Assembly: GCF_001949145.1 (NCBI RefSeq)
Contig: NW_019091467.1
Coordinates: forward strand, 46,577 to 73,205
DNA from: Acanthaster planci
Taxonomy: Eukaryota; Echinodermata; Asteroidea; Valvatida; Acanthasteridae
Length of the DNA: 26,629 bases
Direction: 5' to 3'
The position numbers and the translations under genes were made by a program. Below are positions 12,501-24,500 of this stretch, piece by piece (within the stretch, counting starts at the first letter, position 1; every line of letters begins with the position of its first letter). Below the pieces are notes generated by a model. The model saw nothing but the letters and a program-made list of their open reading frames with translations. It did no database searches and was not told where the DNA came from.

Positions 12501-15500
12501 CAGTTGGACACTGCGGACAGAGAAGTCAAGCCTCTGTCCGCTAACCACCAACTGACGCATGCATCCACCAAAACCTGGAGGAGAAGCATTTGGGAAATGA
12601 AGTCAAAAGTAAAGTTTGAGCTCGGGACTATCAATCATCAACTATTCCTGACCTAAGAGAAACAGAAAATGGAATTTGTGGGAATCATCCAACTTGAGCT
12701 GTTTCTGAACCAGCCGTTTTTGGTTAAAGATTATGGATACCTATACCGCAACATGCCAATGTCAAAATCTGAAGATGTAACCACAAGATACCAATTTGGG
12801 CTGACCCTAACTCTGCACAAGTAAAAACTTCTGCTTTTATTGAGCAATGATAATATTTCCATATGAGACCGTCTGAAATTCCAGGAACTGTGTGCTGTGT
12901 TTAACAAGAACGACTTGGATTTTTCCATATACTTTTTTTTGTGAATCTTTGAAGTCTAGAATCTACGTATTTGAGAATTCTGTTCACAAACCTGACTGCA
13001 GTGTCAGCCCCGCACCCCGAACGAATTCCATGGCGTTCGAGTCCTCGGGCACGCCGCCCACGAAAAGCTGTGATGTGACGACCAGTGGGGTGCTGTCCCC
13101 TGACCCCACGGCCTGCTGTCCACCTAGCACACCCATGCTCACCTGGCCGCCGTTCTGAGCCAAGGTGAGCGAGCGCCACTGGCCATCACAGAGGCTGGCC
13201 CCCGAGGTGGACAGGGTCACAGGGTTGCCCGCACCTGTGCGAATGACAAGCTGGGAACAAAGCCAAGAGAGAAATGGACACGTGACTGGGGTCCCATGAA
13301 ATAAGTTTCAAGTACATATTTCGCGTGAAGTTGACAGACGATTGCAAGCCATCCAAATGATTTAATCCCTCAGTTTGGCATCCTAGTAATGTCGACGTTA
13401 TGCGGATAAAATTGATTAGACTGAGTCCCACCATGCAGGGTCCATAATTGATTCAAAAGTCATTTTTGCTACTTGGAAATCATTCTGTTAGAATCATAAT
13501 CCTTGAATCAGCTTAACCCCCGAAGCTTCAGTTTATAAGGTGAACAATTTTGCACAGACATGGGTGTGTGTTAAAAAAGATCCATCTCAAAACCTGATAA
13601 GATGCCACAAATGCAGTGATGTAAGTAATCTTTCGTCTTGAACATAATTCACAAGGCAAGTTACAGTACACCTCTCAAATGTGCAGACGGACACAACAAA
13701 AACGGACTCCTGAGTGGCTAATGACAAAAAAGACCTGCAATGACTCAAATACACAATCACTGTCAAGACTTGCAAAAGTTTCCAAATGAAACTATGGTTG
13801 TAAGAGCTCTCAAATTAAACTGAAGTTCAGATCCTGCAGATCCCTCTGTACCTCCAAGTCCCCGTTAACAAGTTGCAGTAGGAAGAAAGCCCCACTTGTA
13901 GCGTAGCCAAACATGATCAGTCCCGAACTCAGCTGGGTTCTCATCTCCATGGTGACGATGAATGCAGGCCCGCTGGTAACCGTCCCCTCTGGCAGACTAG
14001 CATACCCTGCATAAACAAAATGTTGGATGTCAAATTAAGTTAAGTACAGGAACAAGACCATGGCAAATTGTCAACGGTGAGCAAGGATCTGCACTGCGGA
14101 CAGACTTGATGTATGACAAATACAAATACAGCATTCTTGTCTGAAATGAACAAGTCAGCAAGGACATGGTTTACAATATCCGAGCAAAATGTCAATGTGT
14201 CATAGTCAAGACCATCACAAGAAAAAGAACAGACCAGACACAAGACTTGTCACAAGTAACTGGGTGAACACTGACAAAGGAATGCTTTTGTTGAAGTTCA
14301 TCTGAATAGCTGGTGACTTGAATTCAGGCTGGAGGTCTTGTGTTGGTCTTGTGGGGTTTCAACACTGATGGAAAATGCTAGCTCTTAAGAATAGACTCCT
14401 GTTTATGGTCGTCATTATATCAAGGAAACCGAAACATGATTTGCCGATCTTTCTGCAGTCTCTATGTGACAGCAAAGGTTTTAGGGTGTTTAAGAAACAG
14501 CCATAACTTATTAACAGAAGGAGACATTGCTAACAAGACAGTAACTCAACTATGTAGTCCAGTGCAGAAATGTACAGATTTTTGCTTCCATACAAATTTC
14601 TCAACACATATAGTTATTAGCGTCCCACTTTCCCTTAAAAATATTTCAAATTTCTAAACATTTGCAATATTTTACAGATTTTTTTCATGATCTTCTTTCA
14701 CATTTACGCCAAGGACAGCAGGTAATAAAAATGGAATGGTGTGACAAACCTCTTCCCAAGAAGTGCACCCCTTCTGCTCGCTCCATGGGACACCCCTGCC
14801 ATCCTGGCACTGTGTTGCGGCTCTCCGCTGCTGCCTCCCACCCTAGATCCTCCCACAACGGGGCAGGGCGATGCTGCCTCTCCACCCGCAGGCCGCGCAT
14901 GCAGCCGACGAACGATCGCTGGATCAGGGTGCTGTTGCCAGTGTCCATTCTGGACAGGACAAAGTCCGGAGGCAGACCGCCCACGTAGAGACCAGTGGTC
15001 ACACCGATGATGGTGGACGCAGTGGGGGCCGAGCTTTGACCTGTGAATTAAGGAGGGAAAACATCTGCATAACAATATGAAAAATCTTGTACGATGATCA
15101 ACAGCAAATTCTCTTGCTTAATAAACAAAGGTTAACAGCTCAAACTCTGATTGTCATGCTAACCAAAAAACAGCTCAATACGATCCCAAAACAATATACA
15201 TCACACAGAGAATTGGCTGGTTACCTGATTTATCAAGTAAGCTTTTTTCCCACTTAAGCAAATTTTGTGCTTAAGCAGCCCTACGAAATTGGCCCCAGGT
15301 GAGAGTGTTTTTAAAGTGCCTCCATGCAAGTATGGCTGATGATTCATTGTGACCACTTGTAAGAGCATATACATGTGAGGAACTTATTAAGTGCATGCGC
15401 TGGTTCATGTATCTATGGGGCACAGTACACACAACCAACTTTCATTTGAATGTGTACAAAACTATAGGGTCTTTTGCAGTGTCACTAGGCGCATGGATGG

Positions 15501-18500
15501 CTATCGGGTATTATCTCCTTTTGTTATCAGAGAGGTGTTACTTGTGCCTTGAGACCAGAAGACAGTGAAGGGAAGCACATGAAAATATAAACCACTGTCA
15601 TGCTTACCAGTGTACACCCCATCCACTGTGATGGTCCCTATGACACCGTTGCGCACGGCAAGCACACGGTGCCACTGCCCATCGTCGTACCTCCGACCCC
15701 TATCGTTGGTGGGCGTCACGGCTGCAATCCCACCCTGGGGGTCAAACAGGAACCAGGGGCGACCGTTGCGAAGCTGGATAGCGACAATCTCTTCCTGATC
15801 TTCAGGTGATACGGCTAGGAGGAGCAAGGCATCGACGGGCATGGTTGGCGAGGTCAGACGCTCCACTCGGAACTCAAACTCAATCCCTGCAAGGAGATTA
15901 AAAAGAAAATCAACATTGAAACCAAGCTGTGCAGTGTATTACATACTATTTGTTACAATTTAGAATTGTAGAAGAATACTGCATTTGACACACTCGATCA
16001 TTAAATGAAAAAAAGAAAAGAAAATTGAAGAATTTCTTCATGAATGCCAACTCCGGCCGGGTGCACCAAGGTGGGATCAGTGCACAGCTCTGTGAGAGCT
16101 TGGTGCCTTGGTCAACCAACAGCTCATCAAAAAGGAACTGCCTATTCACAGAAATGAAAACTGGTCCCACAGAACAATGTCTCACTGTTGGACCTTGGCT
16201 TGGCTGGCTGGTGATCTGAGACTGTTGGGCCTTGGGGATAGTTGACCTGTAAGACCTTGCTACATTGCGCAGGTTTCTAAATGTATAATGCTGTTGCACT
16301 TTTTCATTTCTTAGTTCAAAATACCCTGATGGGTTAGGCTGAAGCATAAGTGGCACACACATCTTACTAGAGTTAGCTAGAGTTACACCGACCTGTGTAA
16401 GCCGAGCTGGGCAGCGTGGAGCTGGGGAACAAGTAGTAAGCCCCTCCGGGAAACCTCGCACCCTTTTCTACCCTCGGCGGGTGAGAGTTGAAAGATGCTA
16501 CGGTGCGCACGGCGGTGTACAATGGGGTGGGACCATTCTGTTGCAGAGGGGGGTCCCAGGTGACTGACATTGTGGAGAAATTGTAGCCGTCCACAGAGGG
16601 TGGTTGGAGACCTTCGGGAACTGTGGAAAAAAAAAAGGGGGTTGCACGTTGTGATCACAACACAGCGCAAATCAATAATCTCTGACTACAATTTCATGTC
16701 TTAGTAACACAGTTGATTGCAATGCATAGGTTCTGCTGACTCCTATGTAAGGTAAGTGTGGCTTCACGAGGCGATTGGTTAAATGTAATTTCAGTCAATT
16801 TTCTTTGAGCCAGCTTTCACAAAATTACATCATGCAATAAAAAATTTAAATATTAGGTAAATAAGGTATTTTAAGCCCATTTTGTGGTGTCCGTTAAAAA
16901 ACATCTGCAAGATATGTCAACAGTACGTGAACATATGCAACCCTCAAGTTGGTATAGGAGGCGCACGTTTGTTGCTTTTTTTGTTGCTTGCTGCGAGTAG
17001 AATGCTTTTTAACTTTAGCTTAGGAGGGGCATATAGAAGAATAACACGGGTTTTTTAATACATAACATCTCTTAGCCAATCAAGGGACAGAATAAGTAAG
17101 TGAATCATGACGTACGGGAGATATACAGCGGGCTTGATTTCCACTAATGTCAGAAGTCAAGCTTTTTAAGGGGTTGCCTTGAGATCTAGGACATACGCTG
17201 TGGTAGGGCAAAAATGAATTCCAATTCCCCTCTCCCTTTGCTGCATCTCAGACCACAAAGTGGTACACACTGAGTGATGTACTTCCTTTCGGGGCAATTG
17301 GATGCAGCAATGACTTACAGTCTGTCGCACAATCCAGCCATTCTACCTGATTCAAGTGTTCGTCCGGATGATTGGTCACTCTTCACGCAGCCGATGCTGT
17401 TACAGGCCTCGACGACAAACTCGTGGAGAGCGTAGGGCTGGAGGTCATTCACGACAAAATAGTTGGAGGTTCCATTGGATGTGTAAATCAACTGCCCAAA
17501 AAAAACCCCAAATAGAATATCGTTTTATGGTCAAAATGGGACGAGAATACACCACAAAACATTCAGCAGAGGGGTTGTAACAATATTTTGGGGGACTTTT
17601 AGTGACTAGCAAGGCACCAGTAATCTCAGATATAAAGCTATGATTGTGTGAATCCTACACTTGGTTTTTGTACAAGGTGCCACAAAAAGAGAGAAATGTG
17701 ACTGATGAAACCTCTAAAAATTCTGTGATTTAGAGTTGCAAATCCAGAGAAATGTGACTGATGAAACCTCTAAAAATTCTGTGATTTAGAGTTACAAATC
17801 CATAAAGTTAGGGAAAATCAGGAGAAATCAACCCCTGCCCATTACTCGAAATGCACATCCGATGTTAGAAAGAGAGCTACACTTAACTATTTTGGCACTG
17901 ATTTAGCTGTGAGTAGGAATCAAATTTGGGGAGTTTGGACTTGAACGTCCACTTGGGGTCCAACTCAAAACCAGGGTCAAGGCCTTGCACAAATAGGTAG
18001 ACTCGACTTGAGATTCCAAAAAAAACTTCTGTGCAGGTACTCTCCTTATGAAATAATATGTCTGCAGGCATTTGGCATCATTCAAAACAATGCAAGCCAA
18101 TACATTTTCAGTAGCTTTTGATGGCAATGTCATTCTGCTGTCTATTTATACAATTACAAACAATTCCTATCATTTTGCAGGTGCTAGAATATTTTCTGAA
18201 AGTTCACCCCTTGTTGGCAACAACCTTTGCCTCCTGACAGATTTATCACTTTAGTCTTGAAACGGGAACACTTTCACACAGCATTTAGTAGAATCATTTA
18301 TCAAGTAGTATTTTAACAACACCATAAGATTTTTCATCCGTTTTGGATCATTCTGTTTTGCTTTCGATGAATTGCCGGCCATATTCTGCCAACAACTGTT
18401 ATGCCGAAACCTTGACAGTGATGCAACAACAGAGAGGGCAACTCGCTGCTTACCGACTCGATCTCCGGTGGAGCAAAGGGGTCCTGAGATGGCACAATCT

Positions 18501-21500
18501 GGTAGAGGTTGTACCGGACGATGAAGCCTAGGGCCTGTCTCTCTGTGGGTGCTTGCCAGGTGACATTCAATTGGGAGCTGGTGATGCCGTAGGCAAATGG
18601 AGCTGGGGTGAACACGGGCACTAGAAGGAGAACAGCACGTGAAGTGTACATCAGTACTTTTTATCACGGGGTTCATTATATACAATTTATTCGATGCAAC
18701 TGTAGCAGCGTACCTCTCCATCTCCTTTGCCCTTATACTCAATATTCAATCTCGGGGACGTTTTGGGCTATTCATGCAAATGAAATTTTCCATACTCATG
18801 AGCAAACAGCGGATGCCATCTCTGACAAAGAGAGGTTTGGCTGGTAGAGCCCAAGAAGGCTGCCAGAAATTTGGGTTTTTTTTAACAATCCATCCAAAAG
18901 GGTCACCAATCCCTTTCAGGGATCTCAGAAACAAAGGTTTTGATGATGGCCTGTTTGAACGCCAGCCCCAGGTAAATTTGTGTCAGACACAGCTCTAACC
19001 CTACACAAACAGGTGCTGAATTTGGGAAGTTCTGGGTTGTAGAATTAATCTAGAGCAAAGTTTTGGAATGATATTGCTTCAAACAGCCAGAAATAGAATG
19101 TTCTATTTATCTTTATTCCTTTTTTTTTTTAAATTCTGAAGATGATGATAAAGAAATGGTCAGTTTTGGGAAAAAGGGGAAAACCCATAGCAGGGACTGA
19201 AAATCCCATCCCCATGTTGAGTACAATGGGATTTGGACCTCGACCCACAGAGTTTAAAGGTGAGGGAAGTACCACTATGCCAATATGATTCTCTGAATGA
19301 CTGCACCGTCTATGGCTGTAACCATAAAAACTACCGGCTGACAATGCTATTATTTCAATACCACATATAAAATGACATTTTCTATCCTTTGTGAAAACAG
19401 TGCACATTATCTCCTATTAACAACCCCATCACTCACTTGCTTCCAGAGTCCGTGCCCGAGCCCAATTGCTCTCCCCGGTCCCGGCGGCATTCCTGGCCGT
19501 CACCTTGAACTCGTACGCGGTGAAGGGCTCCAGCCCATCCTGGGTGAAGTTGGTGGCCGGGGGCTCTGCGGGCGTCTCCAGGGGTGTTAGGGTAGGTCTA
19601 GGATTGTAGTAGCCAGCCGGAAAGAAAATGCGTGTCTCGGGCGGGTCACGCAGGCCGTCCAGGCCCGGCAAACCTCGCATAAAGAGCTCATAATGGGTGA
19701 TGATGCCTTCAAAAAAAGACATCACAATAACATGTTTGGTGCAAGGGGTACACATCATGTCGTCTTTCCCTTTTCTCCAAACTTGGAATGCGAATTTATA
19801 GTACCAATTTGAGGACCATAAGTGCTCAAATTGGAACTTATAGCTAGTTGCCATTACAGAGTGAGTGGCACAGCTAAGAACAGTTTGGAAGTAACACACT
19901 CTCCAAAAAGACTATTTCTGACAGGAACTGCTAGAATTGTTGACATATTACTAGAAACACTGACAAACTAAAGATATCAAATACAAAACATCCAACATCT
20001 GTTTGGAACATTATTATTAAAGTAGGTTTTAAAATTAAATTCCATCACCAAACTTTCTAAAGTTTGAGATCAAAATTTCAGGACAGTAAGCCTAAATGTT
20101 CCATTCCTTAGGTTAAAAAATGGTTAAATTACAAGTCACTTCCTCTTGTTCATAATGTAGCTGAATGATTATAGGGGTAATTCCAGAAATTACAGGTCCT
20201 GTCCCTGTCACATCTGACACATGATTTTTGAAGTTCAGAACACATTTTCTAACTTCCAAGAGTGGGGAATTAATGAAAATTACCTGCCAAACAAATAAAA
20301 ATAGTTTGAAATCAATGCCACTGATATTTCCATGTCAAATAACAAAAGTGCAATGTAACAGGCAAACAAAAACGTCATGCTTTTGGACCCCTAATTTCTG
20401 GAATTACCCAGATTTCATTCTTTTCATTCACCATTTGGTTCCGTCGGGGGTGCCCAACTGATAAAGAATGCTGTGGTGCTAACCCCAACCGCATTTGCTT
20501 CCTGCACCCCTTCAGGAGGGGCCATAGGGGTGTATGCGACATTCCCGATGCCCCGCCCACAGTCGCTGGCCGTGCACACCATCAGAAAGAACGTGTAGTT
20601 GGTGAAGGGGATCAAATCGTTGGCCGTGTAGCTGGTGGCACCCCCGCTGTAGTGCTGGGTGGGTGGGGCCGGCTGGCTGGGCGTGACTGAGGACAAGATG
20701 TACCGCGTGACCGGGGCCACGATCTGGACTGGTTTAGACCAGGAGAACTGAGCGGTGCGCGCCCCCACGTTGGTGATGGTGAGAACGTCAAAGTTGGCAG
20801 GGATGGCGTCGGGAGTGGTGGCGGTGATCGGCGGGCTGGAGGCAGTGCCTGCTTCGTTAACAGCTTGTACATAGTAGGTATACTGTGTGTAGGGTGCTAG
20901 ACCAGTATCGTTGTACTCTTGGGTGCCTGCAGTGGCAAAGAAGGGGAGCATTAAGTCAGGTAGGTGTAGTGTATTGGCTCTTTCCTCTCCTTCCACCTCG
21001 CCGACCAGGGTTCGAATCCCACCTAGGCCGGCATGTGGATAGGGTTTTCAGTCCCTGCTTGACTCCTTGGGTTTTCCCTGGAATATTCATTCAGGGTTTT
21101 CCTCCCACCTCTAAAACTGAACATTGCTTAATTGCCTTCTGAATTATGACTTCATCCTGTAATTGATGCTAAATGTGCTGTTGGATGAACAGATATAAAT
21201 AAATTCTTCTGCCTCATGTGTTCTAGACTTTTTAAGATGCCTTGGATTTTAATGCTTTGATGACAAACATAAATGTTTCACCCACAGAGATCCACCCGGC
21301 AGTTCACCTCCAGTGCATGCAGGAGATTAAACGCAAAGTTTTGTCTATCACAAGCATCATAAGCAATGCACAAGTAGTGTTCTCCACGAGATTGGTCAAT
21401 GGTTTCACAAGAGCATTCATATGGGACGGTAACCGAGGGTCTCCCACTAAGCCTTCTCCACCACATCCTCACTACAAGCTTACTAACTTAACAATATGAA

Positions 21501-24500
21501 CTTGCACAACTTTGTCATCAGTGGCTAGACATGTGAAATGCTGCTGATGATGAGTACTCTTGCAATTTGTGCACATTCAGTTGAAAAATGAACGTCAGTG
21601 CTTCTCGTTTAGACTATGCTGTAGTGTAAACTCTGCGTCTTGGAGCAAAACACCTGCCAAGAGATTTCAGACGGTTTCCATTTTTTTCCCATACTTGGAT
21701 GACATGTACTCACTGAGGGGATCGTTGCCATACAGCCCACTGTAAACCAACGCCCCGTCCCTGTACAATCGGTACTCCAGGATGTTGCCGTTGGGTGCAT
21801 CAGGGGGATCCCAGACCAGTCGTAGGGAGAAGGGTGTCAGGGCACTCCAGCTGGGGGCCGGCTGCTGCTCTGGGGCTGCAACCAAATTCACAAACAGACA
21901 CTGTCATTCTTGAGATAATACGCAAATACTGACTACCTCTGGTAAGGCAGAAGAAAAATCCTCTGAAAGCGTTCCAAGTTTGAATTTAGCAAAGGGAGAA
22001 CAGAAGAGAAGAGGAGGGCCTGGCTTTAAAGAAAGAAGTTTGCAATAATTGGGATTCGTGTCCCGGTCAAAGAGGCAGAACGTGAAGGAAGTACAAAGGT
22101 GCTAACTCAGGAAATCAACCTGGCAGGACAAGACTTGACAAAAGGGAGATTTTGGAAAGCCCTGAAGATGGTGCGATTACTCGTAAAGTAAATGTCTAAA
22201 ATGTATATTTCTTGAGGAGAGAGCGGCAAAGAAGTTAACTGTACCAATTTGCATGGATCACTGAAGGACTGTGATATCCAACACAAGTTTTGAAATTTTT
22301 AAAAAATTAATCAAAACAGTGGCCAGAATTCCATGCTGCTCCAACGCTAACCAGAAAATTCAAATCTCAATGACTTTTCAAAGACCTCTTTTCAATTTGC
22401 CGCGACTCATCCTACAAAGCGTCGAGTAAATTGCCAGTGTCACTTCTGTGACAAACTTTTAGCCAATAAACGGTCTTAAAGTCTCGTCAGTGTCACTGAC
22501 CTTTGCTGCAGCCCAGCGGGTTACCAGCCTGCAGGTTGCTGGTACCACTCTTGCACGTGTCGCACCGTCGGCCAGTCACCAGTTCCTTGCATTCACACAG
22601 GCCGTTAGTGGGCTCACACGTGGTGTTAAGGCTACCGGCTGGATTGCAGTTGCAAAGCTGACATCTGGGAAATGAGATGACAAGAATGATTGAGCATCTC
22701 AAGACATTTGTGAGCACAGAGTGCTTAAAAAAGTGTCTCACTTTAACAGAGAAATAATATAAGTACTGAGAAAACTTTTTAAAAGTTTTACCTGCCCCCA
22801 TCTTCTTATGATCTGCAAGTACAATGCAAAGATTACAAAAGCAATATAACATCATAAAAAAGTTCTAAATGTACCATAAGCTGAAAGCCCCTACTTCACC
22901 TGAAAAATGAGCCTCAAAAATCAGAGGGTGCAAAGTGATTAAGGGTTCTTATGTTCCATATTTCAATTTCAATTGCCACTGCAGTGATGGAGGTGGTTTC
23001 CATGTTAGCTTTCCAAAAACCTGCTTTTAATTTTGGTGGTTCAGAGAACACTACCATTTTATGAATCAACAACTGGGAGAGAGCACACTTGCAAAATTTG
23101 CTTGAGGGTAAAAAAAAACAAGGTGTTTAGCTCACTCTCTGAGAGAAACTAGTCGAGCACTTACGTTCCTGTCAGGTCCCCGAAGTTCCAGAATTCCGGC
23201 AAACAGCTGTCGCACTGTCGTCCCGACACCCCCGACGTTGACGGGTCCCTGCATTGGCACTGGCCGTTCACAGTGTTGCAGGCATTCGATACTGAACCGA
23301 GGGGGTGACAGTTACAGGGGAGACAACCACCGCCAACATCCGGGGACAAATAGCCTGGGGGAGACCGTGAGAAACATGCTCAGACAAACATGGCAAATTG
23401 GGTAGATTCACATTTCTATTTTTAATTAATGAGCCCTTTCCCAGTAACTACGGCAACACCCAAACTGTTTTTTTTTTGGGGGGGGTGACTTCGGCTGTGG
23501 ATTTTTACAACTGAAACACTGTGACTGTGGTGAACGGCCATATGCAAAATGCTCATTTCACATGCGGCTTTAGAATGAACAACTGGATGAATAACGACAA
23601 AACCTGTCCCAGTTTTCACGAAGGAGTATTTTCATTAATAACATTTGAATACTGAGGGACTCATTAACGTGTAAGTAATCCTTGAAGGTTGTTTTGTGCA
23701 ATCCAGTTTAAAATGGCAACTGTTCAAGCAAGAAATTTTTGGCAGGATTCTGGAGGAATTTATACTTATCATTTGAAGTATTTCCTTCACTATAAATAGC
23801 TGGGACAAGTCACTTGGGAAAAATAAAATTCACTACGAAGGACAGCACCAAAACAACGACTACAAGAGGGTGTCCCTCGCAACACAAGCTATCCCTGTGC
23901 GCTGTTCTTTGTCATTGTGTCAAATTCAGTTGTAAAGCATCTTTTCGTGTCTTACAGGGACAGAAAACGTGAGCATTGGGCACAAGGCCTGTGTAAACAC
24001 TTCTGAAAATTTGACAGCCCGTTTTTGCCATTAACCAAATACCCCATAGCTCCAAAGGACATGTTTTGCAACTCACCCACTGCACACCGGTCACACTGCC
24101 GGCCCGTCCGCCCATTCAGGCAGGGGCACTGGCCAGAGTTCTGGTCACAGCCCAGCAGCGTCCCACTGCCATCGTGCTGGGTGCCTGTGGGGTTGCAGGC
24201 GCAGGCCAGGCACCCGTTGGGGTTGGAGGGCTCCAGCCCCCAGCTGTTGCCGCGGCACTGGTTGCAGGTGCGGCCCCTGACCAGCGACTTGCAGTTGCAG
24301 GTGCCCGTCAGGGAGTTGCATGACAGCGAGGCATTGACGGTGCCCGCTGTGTTGCAGGCGCAGTCGCTGCAGCCCCCTGGGTTGGAGCGCTGCAGGTTGT
24401 AGGAGTTGGCACGGCACTGGTCACATCGATGGCCCTAAATAAACAAAGAATTTAGATTATTTACAGATTATCATTTATCAATTTATTCAACAATGACAGA

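Noticed and set aside
14662-15080. Several overlapping plus- and minus-strand open readings around 14.7-15.1 kb
   Set aside because: They overlap the GC-rich E13 in wrong frames; only one minus frame gives LamG signatures and spliced continuity.
15946-16461. 171-codon minus-strand open reading
   Set aside because: It covers intron 11 and runs into E11 out of frame. No domain is recognisable, and the E11-E12 splice keeps the LamG fold.
17691-17802. Direct repeats as a CRISPR-like array
   Set aside because: Only two head-to-tail units with no spacers, inside an intron of an animal gene.
20960-21030. Possible tRNA gene (A and B boxes)
   Set aside because: No acceptor-stem pairing or cloverleaf was found, and the sequence runs on into a SINE body with an AT-rich tail.
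21278-21472. 64-codon minus-strand reading in the E6-E7 intron
   Set aside because: Cys-rich but matches no family I know. It has no splice partners in phase, and FN3 1 is complete without it.
23466-23487. Poly-T/poly-G tract as a possible structural element
   Set aside because: A simple homopolymer junction in an intron with no flanking repeats or other support.
24025-24417. Long plus- and minus-strand readings of Gln/Pro/Ala-rich sequence
   Set aside because: Out-of-frame shadows of the LE exon E3, low-complexity because of the repeated cysteine-rich code.
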